DNA of 64,000 nucleotides from Micromonospora endolithica (GTDB taxonomy: Bacteria; Actinomycetota; Actinomycetes; Mycobacteriales; Micromonosporaceae): the NCBI RefSeq assembly GCF_003626595.1, contig NZ_RBAK01000001.1:992001-1056000 (forward strand), in the 5' to 3' direction. This document shows positions 16,889-25,235 of the stretch, piece by piece. Numbering within the stretch: the stretch's first letter is position 1; every line of letters starts with the position of its first letter. The position numbers were made by a program, and so were the translations under genes. The notes below the pieces were generated by a model that saw only the letters and a list, made by a program, of their open reading frames with translations, ran no database searches and was not told the DNA's origin.

Positions 16889-18637
16889 TCAGGTGCCGCA
16901 GGTGGTGACGGGCAGGCCGGGCACCGGCACCGGTGAACGACCGGCCGGGCGTAGTTTGCCGGCCAGCACGCGGGCGAGGGCGGTCATCGACGGCCGGCTG
17001 GAGGAGTACGTGGCCAGCAGTGTCGGCGACGCCGCCCCGGCCAGCAGGTACGGGGTGTCCATGGCCACCGTGACGGCGGCGTCGGGGCGCAGGTCCTTGG
17101 CGCCGTCGCCGTACCCGACCAGGTGCACCACGGTCCCGCCGCTCGGCGTGGTCTTCACCCCGGCCGCGGTCAGCGCCTCGGTCAACGCCTTGCGGGTGTG
17201 GTCCCGGCCACCGGAGGAGGTCACCGTGACCGGCCCGCTGACCGGTCGGCCGCAGTCGCCGCGCAGCACGGTCACCGCCGCGGCGGCCAGCCGGTCGACG
17301 GCCTGGCGGTGCGCCGGGGCGTTGAGCGTGGACAGCGCGGGAGCGGGGGCGCCGGCGAGGCGGAACTTCATGGTCAACACCCGGGTGGCCGCGTCGACCA
17401 GTCGGGGCCGGGGCAGCGAGCCGTCGCGCAGGGCGGCGAGCAGACCGTCGTACGCCTGGCCGACGTGCGGCGGCATGAGGATCAGGTCGTTGCCGGCGTT
17501 GAGCGCGCGGACCGCCGCCTCGCCGGGCGACCAGCGCTTCGCCGGGGGCATGTTCATGCCGTCGGTGATCACCACGCCCTGGAAGCCGAGCTGCCCGCGG
17601 AGCACCCCGGTCAGCAACTTGTGCGAGAAGGTGGCCGCCGTGCCCGGGTCGACCGATCGGGCGTCCAGGTGGGCGGACATGACCGCCATGGCGCCGGCGT
17701 CGATGCCGGCGGTGAACGGGGGCCAGGCCCCGCGCTCCAGCACGGTTTGGGACTGGGCGAGCACCGGCAGTCCCTCGTGCGAATCTGCGGCGCTGTGCCC
17801 GTGCCCCGGGAAGTGCTTCACGGTGGCCGCGACACCGGCCGACTGGAGCCCCCGGACCGCGCCCGCGACCTGTGCCGCCGAGCGGTTCGGGTCGGCGCCG
17901 TACGACCGGGAGCCGATCACCGTGCTCCGGGTCGCCAGCACGTCGGCGACCGGGGCGAAGTCGAGGTTGATCCCCATCGCGGCCAGTTCCGCGCCAGCGG
18001 CCTTCCAGGCGGCCTCGGTCAGATCCGGGCGGCCGGCCGCGCCGGCGGCGAGGGCGCTGGGCAGCAGCGTCACCCCGTCGGTGATCCGGGTGACCACGCC
18101 GTGCTCCTGGTCGGTGCCGATCAGGAAGGGCGCGGCCCCGGCCGGCAGCCGACCGGCCGCCTCGCGCAGACCGCCGGTCAGGGCGTGTACCTGCTTCGGG
18201 TTGTCGACGTTGGTGGTCTCCTGGTTGCCCTTGGTGGGGTCGTCGGCGCTGAAGCCCACCAGGATCAGTCCACCCAGCCGGTACTTCGCGATCATCTCGG
18301 CCGGCGTGTCGACGCCGGCGAGCTTCTGGTTGCCGGCGGCGGAGCCGGGCGAGACCCGGGTGGCGGCGTCGCCGTACGCGTACGGCATCAGCACCTGGCC
18401 GACCAGGTCCTCGTCGGTGAGGGACGCGACCAGCGCGGCGGCGCGGGTGGCCGGCTCGCCGGGCGGGACGCTCGGCACGGAGGTTGGCGCGGGTGTCGGC
18501 GCGGCGGCGGACGGCGCGCCGGTGGACGGGGCGGGCCGGGGACGGTCCGCCGGACCGGAACAGCCGGCCGCCAGCAGTGCGCTCAGGGCGACCAGCGCGA
18601 CGCCGGCCCGTCGCGGAGAAATCGACACGCGAGTCAT
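16889..18637 (-). CDS. GH3 beta-N-acetylhexosaminidase-like lipoprotein
   Basis: A 582-residue lipoprotein: signal peptide with lipobox LLAAGCS (Cys near 26), Pro/Ala linker to residue 60, then a GH3 domain. Family motifs: IGTDQEHGVV, the NagZ general acid/base loop KHFPGHGHSAADSH, and the nucleophile in VITDGMNM. The second GH3 domain follows (residues about 400-582), so this is the longer two-domain form as in actinobacterial and Bacillus NagZ. It would release terminal GlcNAc from muropeptides or chitin fragments outside the membrane. The gene is alone and ends four bases from the convergent zinc-ribbon gene. Confidence 0.9.
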   Translation of the reverse strand: MTRVSISPRRAGVALVALSALLAAGCSGPADRPRPAPSTGAPSAAAPTPAPTSVPSVPPGEPATRAAALVASLTDEDLVGQVLMPYAYGDAATRVSPGSAAGNQKLAGVDTPAEMIAKYRLGGLILVGFSADDPTKGNQETTNVDNPKQVHALTGGLREAAGRLPAGAAPFLIGTDQEHGVVTRITDGVTLLPSALAAGAAGRPDLTEAAWKAAGAELAAMGINLDFAPVADVLATRSTVIGSRSYGADPNRSAAQVAGAVRGLQSAGVAATVKHFPGHGHSAADSHEGLPVLAQSQTVLERGAWPPFTAGIDAGAMAVMSAHLDARSVDPGTAATFSHKLLTGVLRGQLGFQGVVITDGMNMPPAKRWSPGEAAVRALNAGNDLILMPPHVGQAYDGLLAALRDGSLPRPRLVDAATRVLTMKFRLAGAPAPALSTLNAPAHRQAVDRLAAAAVTVLRGDCGRPVSGPVTVTSSGGRDHTRKALTEALTAAGVKTTPSGGTVVHLVGYGDGAKDLRPDAAVTVAMDTPYLLAGAASPTLLATYSSSRPSMTALARVLAGKLRPAGRSPVPVPGLPVTTCGT

Positions 18638-18736
18638 CCCACCAGTTCGACGCTAATCGGGGCAACCCGACCCTACGCGCGCCGGCCGACCGCCGCCCCC
18701 TGCCCGCCAGGTGGGGCACCCGGTCGGGCGCGGGGC

Positions 18737-19228
18737 TCAACCCACTCGGGTGAGCAGTGTCACCGGAGCGCCGTCGCCGGCGTACCGGTAGGGCTCCAGC
18801 TCCGCGTCCCAGGCGGTGCCGAGCGCCTTGTCCAGGGCGTGCGCCAGCGCCTCCGGGGCGCGGGCGGCGGCCATCAGGCTGCGCAGCCGATCCTCGCCGA
18901 GCTGGATGTCGCCGGCCGCGCCGACGGTGGCCCGGAACAGGCCACGGCCGGGTACGTACATGAAACGCTCGCCGTCGGCCCCCGGACTGGGCTCCTCGGT
19001 CACCTCGAAACGGATCATGGGCCACTGCCGGAGGGCAGCAGCCAGTTCGGCGCCCGTTCCCGGACGGCCGGTCCACCCGCACTCGGCCCGGCGGGCGCCG
19101 GGCTCGACGGGTTGAGCCGTCCACTCGAGGTTGACCGGCGCGACGAGTACGCGCGCGATCGCCCACTCGACATGCGAGCACACGGCGAGCGGGGTCGAGT
19201 GGACGTATACGACGCCACGCGTTGGCAC
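18737..19228 (-). CDS. DUF3145 family protein
   Basis: A 163-residue protein of an actinobacteria-specific family, recognised by MPTRGVVYVHSTPLAVCSHVEW at its N-terminus and EPYRYAGDG near the end. The function of the family is not known; members are small, soluble and conserved in Streptomyces and relatives. The GTG start at 19228 has a GGGAGG RBS at five bases. It is divergent from the next small gene. Confidence 0.86.
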   Translation of the reverse strand: MPTRGVVYVHSTPLAVCSHVEWAIARVLVAPVNLEWTAQPVEPGARRAECGWTGRPGTGAELAAALRQWPMIRFEVTEEPSPGADGERFMYVPGRGLFRATVGAAGDIQLGEDRLRSLMAAARAPEALAHALDKALGTAWDAELEPYRYAGDGAPVTLLTRVG

Positions 19229-19535
19229 GGTGACCTCCCGGAGAGCGAGGTGCGTCTTCCCCTACGACCTCGTCCGTCCGAGCGGTTGCTGGAACACATG
19301 ATGACTCCTGTGACGGATGGTGCGCCAGGGAATCGGAAAATTCGCCGCCGGAATAGCCGGACGGGTGACCGCGGTTGACCCCTCACGACGCGATGACCAG
19401 CCAGGCATCGGGCTCGTGTACAGTTCCATCGGCGGCCTGTGCCGCGCACATCTTCGCGGACCCATCCACCGGGTGGTGTCCGCACCCAGCCCCCGGACGT
19501 TCCGCGTCCTCCCGTACGTCTCAAGGAGTACCTCC
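19229..19535. other. divergent intergenic region
   Basis: About 307 bases between the DUF3145 gene and the next plus-strand gene. A less GC-rich patch (19300-19370) and a TACAGT hexamer at 19419-19424, which would be a reasonable -10 for the plus-strand gene with a leader of about 110 bases. No RNA gene or repeat seen. Confidence 0.4.
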
Positions 19536-19865
19536 GTGGCGAGCAACACCTCAAAGACCGCGCGCGCGTCAGTCCGGGCCGGCCAGGCAGGCCAGGGTGG
19601 CGCCCTCAGCGTGCTGGGCGAGTTCAAGTACGTGATCCCGCTCAACGGCGGCAAGCACGCCTACGTGCGGAACCTGACCAACGGCAAGACCGCGCACCTG
19701 CGCACCGACTCCGAGGCCTTCGTCGAGGAGATCCGGGTGCTGGCCGCGGCCGGTCACGCCGCCAAGATCCGGGCCGAGCTCAACGCCCTCAACACCACCC
19801 ACCCGGGTGACGGCTGGGACGCCACCGAGAAGCGCCTGGTCGAGGCCGGCGTCTTCGAGGGCTGA
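19536..19865 (+). CDS. small conserved-looking protein of unknown function
   Basis: I do not recognise a family. The 109-residue product starts at GTG 19536 with a strong AAGGAG RBS seven bases upstream. A Ser/Thr/Ala-rich basic N-terminus (about 25 residues) is followed by a compact domain with FKYVIPLNGGKHAYVRNL, then a helical C-terminus. The followed terminator is strong (hairpin plus TTTT), as is common for well-expressed single genes. No signal peptide. It may bind nucleic acid through the basic N-terminus, but that is only a guess. Confidence 0.82.
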   Translation: MASNTSKTARASVRAGQAGQGGALSVLGEFKYVIPLNGGKHAYVRNLTNGKTAHLRTDSEAFVEEIRVLAAAGHAAKIRAELNALNTTHPGDGWDATEKRLVEAGVFEG

Positions 19866-19884
19866 GCCCTCCCCCACGCGACAC

Positions 19885-19928
19885 CACGAACGCCCGTCGG
19901 GACCCCGTCCCGGCGGGTGTTTTCGTGT
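19885..19928 (+). terminator. intrinsic terminator
   Basis: Stem ACGCCCGTCGGGAC / GTCCCGGCGGGTGT with a CCC loop (19890-19920) followed by TTTT; the outer bases CACGAA and TTCGTG extend the pairing. It ends the small gene at 19536-19865. Confidence 0.85.
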
Positions 19929-19942
19929 CCGCAGCCGCCGCC

Positions 19943-19998
19943 GTTGTTAACAGGGGGCCCTTCCTCTACCGCAGGCGTTAAGCGGGGGCCCTTCCTTA
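19943..19998. repeat. GGGCCC-core dispersed hairpin repeat, copy 3
   Basis: Units GTTGTTAACAGGGGGCCCTT and GGCGTTAAGCGGGGGCCCTT in the same orientation plus their short flanks. It lies between two convergent genes. Its last bases (TTA on the plus strand at 19996-19998) are the stop codon TAA of the carbonic anhydrase gene. Confidence 0.8.
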
Positions 19999-20580
19999 CC
20001 CCAGGGTGACCTCGCCGGTGGCGAGGTCGTACAGGGCGCCGACGACGTCGACCCGGCCGGCCGCGACCGGCGCCGCCAGCAGGGGGTCGGCGCGCAGCGC
20101 GGCCACCGTGCGGGACACGTGCCGCCGGATCGCCACCGGCAGGACCCGCGGGTCGTCGGGGCCGGCCTCGACGACCGCCGGGGTGATCTCGTCGACCAGC
20201 CAGGCCAGGTCCGGGCCCGGACGGGGCCCGCCGCGCAGCGCGTCCACCGCCGCGGTGACCGCGCCGCACCGCTCGTGGCCCAGCACCATCACCAGGGGTA
20301 CGCCGAGCTGCCCCACCACGTACTCGATGGAGCCCCGGACCACCCGGTCCAGGACATGTCCACCGGTACGGATCACACAGATCGAACCGAACGTCTGGTC
20401 GAAGATCGCCTCCAGCGGCACCCGGCTGTCGATGCAGCCCAGCAGTACGGCGTACGGCTGCTGGTCGCCGGAGGCGGACGCGGCGGCGGCGGTGACGTCG
20501 TGCCCGTGGATCGGCTGCCCGCTGACGAACCGCCGGTTCCCGGTCAGCAGGTCGGCCAGCGCGGCGCGGGGCGTACGCAT
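19996..20580 (-). CDS. beta-class carbonic anhydrase
   Basis: A 194-residue enzyme that interconverts CO2 and bicarbonate. Zinc ligands appear as Cys with Asp/Arg dyad in GCIDSRVP and as HxxC in GHERCGAV. Cytosolic, no signal peptide. ATG 20580 (MRTPRAALADLL) is the family start; the open frame runs much further upstream but that part is antisense to other genes. It may supply bicarbonate for acyl-CoA carboxylase. The stop codon lies inside a dispersed repeat. Confidence 0.93.
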   Translation of the reverse strand: MRTPRAALADLLTGNRRFVSGQPIHGHDVTAAAASASGDQQPYAVLLGCIDSRVPLEAIFDQTFGSICVIRTGGHVLDRVVRGSIEYVVGQLGVPLVMVLGHERCGAVTAAVDALRGGPRPGPDLAWLVDEITPAVVEAGPDDPRVLPVAIRRHVSRTVAALRADPLLAAPVAAGRVDVVGALYDLATGEVTLG

Positions 20581-20724
20581 GTGTCCCAGCCTGGCCGGTG
20601 CCGTCCGCCCGGCGGGCCGGGTTGCGAATCTTCTCACCGACACGGTTGGCGTGGTGTCATGTCGGGTAGCCGGTGTGTTACCGCCGGGTATCCCCGGTCG
20701 ATGCCGGCCCTGGGGGAGGTGGCG

Positions 20725-21690
20725 ATGCCGGAGATCCACGAGGTACGTCTTCCCGACGATGTCCGCCTGCACGTCGAGGTGTCCGGCCCGGCCGACGCCG
20801 AGGTCACCGCCGTCCTGCTGCACGGCTGGACGCTGGACGGTCGGGCGTGGCACCGGCAGCTCGCCGCGCTGCGGGAGCGCTTCGGCGACGCGGTGCGGGT
20901 GGTCACGTACGACGCGCGCGGGCACGGCCGGTCCAGCTGCATGGCGCTGCCCACGGCCACACTGGCCCAGCTGGGCGACGACCTGGCCGCGGTGCTCGAC
21001 GCGGTGGCCGGGAGCGGGCCGGTGGTGCTGGTGGGGCACTCCATGGGCGGCATGACGATCATGGAGTACGCGCACCGGCACCCCGCGCACTTCGCCGACC
21101 GGACCGCCGGGCTGGTCTTCGTGTCCACCACCGCCGAGGGGCACACGCACACCGTCTACGGTCTCTCGCCGCGGATCGCCCGGTTGATCCGGCTCGCCGA
21201 GACCACCGGCGCCGGCGTCCTGGCCCGCTGCGGCGCGTGGCGCCCGCCCCGGCCGCTGCTGCGGGCGCTGCAACCGAGCATCCGGTGGATGCTCTTCGGC
21301 GACCGCTGCGATCCCACCGACATCCGGTTGGTCACCTCCGCGGTGGCCCGCGCGACGCTCCGCTCGATCGGCGGGTTCCGCGCGTCGATCGGCACCCAGC
21401 ACCGCCTGGCGACCCTCGCCCGGCTGGCCCACCTGCCGGCGGCGGCTCTGGTGGGCGACCGGGACCGGCTGACCCCGCCGCCCTGCGCGGAGTCGATCGC
21501 CGCGGCGCTGCCGGCGACCGAGCTGACGGTCTGCCCCGGGGCGGGGCACATGCTGATGATGGAACGCCCCGACGAGGTTTCCGGCGCGGTGACCGGCGTA
21601 CTGCGCCAGGTGCTGGACCGGCCGGTGCCGGCCCGCACGGCACGGGCGGCCCGGCCGGTCGACGCGGCCCGGCCGGTCGGCGCGGAGTAG
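20725..21690 (+). CDS. alpha/beta hydrolase
   Basis: A 321-residue alpha/beta-hydrolase fold protein. Oxyanion region LLHGWTLDGR, nucleophile elbow GHSMGG, acid in VGDRDRLTPP and His in GAGHMLMMERP. The start is ATG 20725 with GGGGGAGG five bases upstream. The C-terminal tail is a low-complexity run of Ala/Arg/Pro with a short repeat (ARPVDAARPVG). Substrate unknown; related proteins are esterases or lipases. Confidence 0.88.
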   Translation: MPEIHEVRLPDDVRLHVEVSGPADAEVTAVLLHGWTLDGRAWHRQLAALRERFGDAVRVVTYDARGHGRSSCMALPTATLAQLGDDLAAVLDAVAGSGPVVLVGHSMGGMTIMEYAHRHPAHFADRTAGLVFVSTTAEGHTHTVYGLSPRIARLIRLAETTGAGVLARCGAWRPPRPLLRALQPSIRWMLFGDRCDPTDIRLVTSAVARATLRSIGGFRASIGTQHRLATLARLAHLPAAALVGDRDRLTPPPCAESIAAALPATELTVCPGAGHMLMMERPDEVSGAVTGVLRQVLDRPVPARTARAARPVDAARPVGAE

Positions 21691-21816
21691 CGACCCGGCA
21701 CGTCGGCGCACCTCAGGCACGGCGCGTTGCCGTGGGGCCGTACCCTCGTGCGGTTGGCGTGGCGCGCGGCGGTGGTCGCACGGGCCGCCGTACGCCGGCG
21801 TCAGGAGGAGCGAGCG

Positions 21817-23934
21817 TTGACCGACCAGACCGCGCTGGAGCAGGAGATCGCCGCCGAGCAGCGGCACCTCGACCGGGTCTACGCCCGGCTGGCGGAGCTG
21901 CGTCGGTCCGCGGTCCGCGCCGAGCGGGAGGGGTACCGGCTGGCCCGGGTCGGCAACTTCGGCGCGCTGGTGGAGCGGGACGCGATGGTGTTCCACGCGG
22001 CGCAGCGGCGGCACGTGCTGGACGCCGAGTACGAGGGCCTGGTCTTCGGCCGCCTCGACCTGCACGACCGGCAGGTGCTGCACGTCGGGCGGCTGGGCAT
22101 CCGGGACCAGGACGCGGCGACGCTGGTGGTCGACTGGCGGGCCCCGGCCGCCGCCGCCTTCTACCAGGCCACGCCGGCCGAGCCGCTGGGTGTGGTCCGG
22201 CGGCGCACCATCCAGTCGTCGCGCGAGCGGGTCACCCGGATCGAGGACGACCTGCTGGATCCGGTCGCCGCCCCGGACGACATGACGGTGGTCGGTGACG
22301 GGGCGCTGCTGGCCACCCTCTCCAAGGCGACCGGACGCGGAATGCGCGACATCGTGGCGACCATCCAGCGCGAGCAGGACGAGGCGATCCGCTCCCCCGG
22401 CTCCGGCGTCACGATCGTCTCGGGCGGTCCCGGAACCGGCAAGACGGCGGTCGCCCTGCACCGGGCCGCGTACCTGCTCTACTCCGACCGCCGCCGGTAC
22501 GCCGGCGGCGGCATCCTGGTGGTCGGCCCGTCCACGGTGTTCGTGGAGTACATCGCCTCGGTGCTGCCCTCGCTGGGTGAGGACACCGCCACCCTGCACT
22601 CGCTGGGCACGTTGTTCCCCGGGATGCGGGCCACCCGCACCGACCCGCCGGAGGTGGCGGCGGTGAAGGGCTCGTTGCGGATGCGCCGGGTCCTGGAGCG
22701 GGCGGCCCGGGACGCGGTGCCGGGCGGCCCGACCGAGTTGCGGCTGCTGTACCGGGGGGAACTGCTCCGGCTGGACCGGCGGGAGCTGGACGCCATCCGG
22801 GAGCGGGCGCTGCACCGGGGTGCCCGCCGCAACGAGGTGCGTCGGGTCGGCTTCGACGGCGTCTTCGCGGCGCTGTGGGCGCAGGCCCGCCGGTTGGGCG
22901 TGCCCCGGCTGCCGGAGCAGCGCGCCTTCGAGGCTGAGATCGCCGAGCGGCCGGAGTTCCGCGAGTTCCTCAAGGCGTGGTGGCCGCGCCTGCACCCCCG
23001 GCACGTGCTCGGCTGGCTGGCCGAGGCGGACCGGTTGCGGCGGCACGCCGAGGGGATCCTCTCCGGCCGGGAGATCCGGTTGCTGGCCGAGGCGTACCGG
23101 TCGCTGGACACCGAGGGCCTGACGATCGCCGACATCGCGCTGCTGGACGAGCTGGACGAACTGCTCGGCAAGCCGATGAAGCCGGCCCGGGCCAGGCGGG
23201 ACCCGTACCAGTTGGCCGGTGGGGTGCGCGAGCTGAGCACCCTCGGCGACCGGCAGCGTGCCGCCCGGGAGGCCGCCCGGCAGCGGCCGGAGGACTACCG
23301 GGAGTACGCGCACGTGGTGGTCGACGAGTCGCAGGACGTCTCGCCGATGCAGTGGCGCATGATCGGCCGCCGGGGTCGGCTGGCGTCCTGGACGGTGGTC
23401 GGTGACCCGGCGCAGACGGCCTGGACCGGGGATCCGCAGGAGCTGACCCGGGCCCGGGACCAGGCGCTGGGTCGTCGTCGCCGGCACCAGTTCACGTTGA
23501 CCACCAACTACCGGAACTCGGCGGAGATCTTCGCGGTCGCGGCGGCCGAGATCCGCCGGCTCTATCCGGACCTCCCGCTGCCCACCGCGGTCCGGTCGAC
23601 CGGCGTGCACCCGGTGGAGCTGGCGGTTCCGGCGACGGAGCTTCGGACCACGGTCGCCGAGGCGGCCGGCGCCCTGCTCGCCGAGGTGGAGGGCACGGTC
23701 GGCGTGATCACGCCGGTGCCGCGCCGGGACGAGGTCGCAGGCTGGTTGGGCGGCCTGGGTGGACCGCGCCTCCAGGTGGTGACCAGCCTGGAGGCCAAGG
23801 GCATGGAGTACGACGGTGTCGTGCTGGTCGCGCCGGGCGAGATCCGAGCCGATCCGGGGTCGGGGGTACGGACTCTCTACGTCGCCCTGTCCCGGGCCAC
23901 CCAGCGGCTGACCACCGTCGAGCCGACGGGCTGA
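21817..23934 (+). CDS. helD: HelD-type UvrD-like helicase/ATPase
   Basis: A 705-residue superfamily 1 ATPase of the HelD family, which removes or remodels stalled RNA polymerase. N-terminal coiled coil (residues 5-45) that in HelD enters RNA polymerase; Walker A GGPGTGKT; Walker B VVVDESQDVSP; motif III VGDPAQTAW; TTNYRNS; SLEAKGMEYDGV; and YVALSRATQRL. The start is TTG 21817 with AGGAGG eight bases upstream, giving TDQTALEQEIAAEQ, the expected beginning. In some actinomycetes a HelD paralogue (HelR) protects polymerase from rifamycins; the rifamycin-associated inverted repeat was not seen upstream here. Confidence 0.9.
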   Translation: MTDQTALEQEIAAEQRHLDRVYARLAELRRSAVRAEREGYRLARVGNFGALVERDAMVFHAAQRRHVLDAEYEGLVFGRLDLHDRQVLHVGRLGIRDQDAATLVVDWRAPAAAAFYQATPAEPLGVVRRRTIQSSRERVTRIEDDLLDPVAAPDDMTVVGDGALLATLSKATGRGMRDIVATIQREQDEAIRSPGSGVTIVSGGPGTGKTAVALHRAAYLLYSDRRRYAGGGILVVGPSTVFVEYIASVLPSLGEDTATLHSLGTLFPGMRATRTDPPEVAAVKGSLRMRRVLERAARDAVPGGPTELRLLYRGELLRLDRRELDAIRERALHRGARRNEVRRVGFDGVFAALWAQARRLGVPRLPEQRAFEAEIAERPEFREFLKAWWPRLHPRHVLGWLAEADRLRRHAEGILSGREIRLLAEAYRSLDTEGLTIADIALLDELDELLGKPMKPARARRDPYQLAGGVRELSTLGDRQRAAREAARQRPEDYREYAHVVVDESQDVSPMQWRMIGRRGRLASWTVVGDPAQTAWTGDPQELTRARDQALGRRRRHQFTLTTNYRNSAEIFAVAAAEIRRLYPDLPLPTAVRSTGVHPVELAVPATELRTTVAEAAGALLAEVEGTVGVITPVPRRDEVAGWLGGLGGPRLQVVTSLEAKGMEYDGVVLVAPGEIRADPGSGVRTLYVALSRATQRLTTVEPTG

Positions 23935-23961
23935 TCGGGGCGCCGGCCCGACGACATTACT

Positions 23962-23983
23962 TGCACACATTGCGATGTGAGCA
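23962..23983. promoter_or_regulatory. operator-like inverted repeat before the CDF exporter
   Basis: TGCACACAT and ATGTGAGCA, nine-base arms with eight of nine pairs, spacer TGCG. It stands about 42 bases before the exporter start in an AT-richer patch. The size and spacing suit an ArsR/SmtB or similar metal-sensing repressor; no such regulator gene is adjacent. Confidence 0.5.
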
Positions 23984-24024
23984 TACATTTGACGCGGGTC
24001 CGGAGTGGGACGGAGGGTGTCCGC

Positions 24025-24948
24025 GTGGGCGCAGGTCATGACCACCACCACGGGTCGATCACGGACGCCGCGCACCGCCGGACCGGGCGACTCTGGGCGG
24101 CCTTCGCGCTGCTCGGCGCACTGATGGTGGTGGAGGCGGTGACCGCTCTGCGGACCGGCTCGCTGGCCCTGCTCAGCGACGCCGGCCACATGTTCACCGA
24201 CGTGCTCGGCATCGGCATGGCCCTGGCCGCGATCACCGCCACCCGGCGGCGCAGCACCGATCCGCAGCGCACCTTCGGGCTCTACCGGCTGGAGGTGCTG
24301 GCCGCCCTGGCCAACGCCGTGCTGCTCTCCGGGGTCGCGGTCTACGTGCTGGTGGAGGCGTTACGCCGGTTCGGCGACCCCCCGGAGGTGTCCACCGGCC
24401 CGATGGTGGTGGTGGTGGCCACCCTCGGCCTGCTGGCGAACCTGGTCGCGTTCGGCCTGCTGCGCTCCGGGGCGAAGGAGAACATCAACCTCCAGGGGGC
24501 CTACCTGGAGGTCCTCGGTGACCTGCTCGGCTCACTCGGGGTGATCGGGGCCGCCCTGCTGATCTCGGTCACCGACTGGTGGTGGGTCGATCCGCTCGTC
24601 GCGGTGGCGATCGGGGTGTTCATCCTGCCCCGCACCTGGCGGCTGGGCCGGGCCGCGTTGCGGATCCTGGTGCAGGCCGCCCCGGAGCACCTCCAGGTCA
24701 CCGCCGTGCGCGACCGGCTGGCCGCCGTCCCCGGCGTCGCCGAGGTGCACGACCTGCACGTGTGGACGCTCACCTCGGGCATGGAGGTGGCCTCGGCGCA
24801 CCTCACCACGACCCCGGACGCCGAGGTGGGTGCGGTCCTGACGGCCGCCCGGACCGCGCTGCGGGACGACTTCGACATCGCGCACGCCACGTTGCAGATC
24901 GAACCCGGAGCGACCCCTGGGGCCTGTGGGCCGGTCGAGTGGTGTTGA
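24025..24948 (+). CDS. cation diffusion facilitator (Zn/Cd/Co exporter)
   Basis: A 307-residue CDF protein with a His-rich N-terminus (GHDHHHG), six transmembrane helices and a cytosolic C-terminal domain. Metal-site motifs: LLSDAGHMFTDV in TM2 (HxxxD) and AYLEVLGDLLGS in TM5; the C-terminal domain begins near AAPEHLQ with VHDLHVWTLTSG. It exports divalent metal against protons. GTG 24025 has GGAGGG seven bases upstream; the longer frame from 23977 would run through the operator. The gene holds a rare TTA leucine codon at 24361-24363, which in this group would make translation depend on the bldA tRNA. Confidence 0.93.
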   Translation: MGAGHDHHHGSITDAAHRRTGRLWAAFALLGALMVVEAVTALRTGSLALLSDAGHMFTDVLGIGMALAAITATRRRSTDPQRTFGLYRLEVLAALANAVLLSGVAVYVLVEALRRFGDPPEVSTGPMVVVVATLGLLANLVAFGLLRSGAKENINLQGAYLEVLGDLLGSLGVIGAALLISVTDWWWVDPLVAVAIGVFILPRTWRLGRAALRILVQAAPEHLQVTAVRDRLAAVPGVAEVHDLHVWTLTSGMEVASAHLTTTPDAEVGAVLTAARTALRDDFDIAHATLQIEPGATPGACGPVEWC

Positions 24949-25104
24949 GCACATCCTTAAATCAGAGTGTGTAAAGTGCCGTATGCCGGAATTGTCGGTA
25001 AGTACGCGAGCACCATGCGTCACCTTGGCTGCACGTGTCACACCGGCACCGGTAGGCTCTGATCCGGTCACCGCCAGGCGGCACCCAACGGTGCCGGTGG
25101 TGAC

Positions 25105-25218
25105 CGCCGCCTAATCGCCCGTGTGGGCGAGCCGGGGAACCACGTTCCTGGGGTGCATCCGCGTACGCGCGGTAGGGATCTTCCGTCCCGAACCCGTCAG
25201 CTAACCCGGTCGGCGGCT
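25105..25218 (+). ncRNA. ydaO/yuaA-type c-di-AMP riboswitch
   Basis: The leader contains the conserved blocks of the ydaO-yuaA class: GCCGGGGAACC, GGGGTGCATCCGC, and TCCCGAACCCGTCAGCTAACC. P1 can form between CCGCC (25107-25111) and GGCGG (25212-25216). The class binds cyclic di-AMP and in actinobacteria usually precedes genes for wall hydrolases and resuscitation factors. Here it precedes a secreted coiled-coil/M15-like protein, with the RBS GGAAGGA four bases after P1, so ligand binding would be expected to switch that gene off. Confidence 0.88.
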
Positions 25219-25235
25219 GACGGAAGGACACGTGC

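Noticed and set aside
16731..19181. Minus-strand open frame of 816 codons across the GH3 and DUF3145 genes
   Set aside because: It is a shifted frame of the real GH3 gene; the true frame has a signal peptide, lipobox and catalytic motifs.
21691..21816. Possible rifamycin-associated element upstream of the helicase
   Set aside because: No GGGGCTTGCGGCAAG-like inverted repeat is present in the 126 bases before the TTG start.
20581..24189. Minus-strand open frame that extends the carbonic anhydrase by about 1200 codons
   Set aside because: The extension lies antisense to the hydrolase, HelD and CDF genes; the family start is at 20580.
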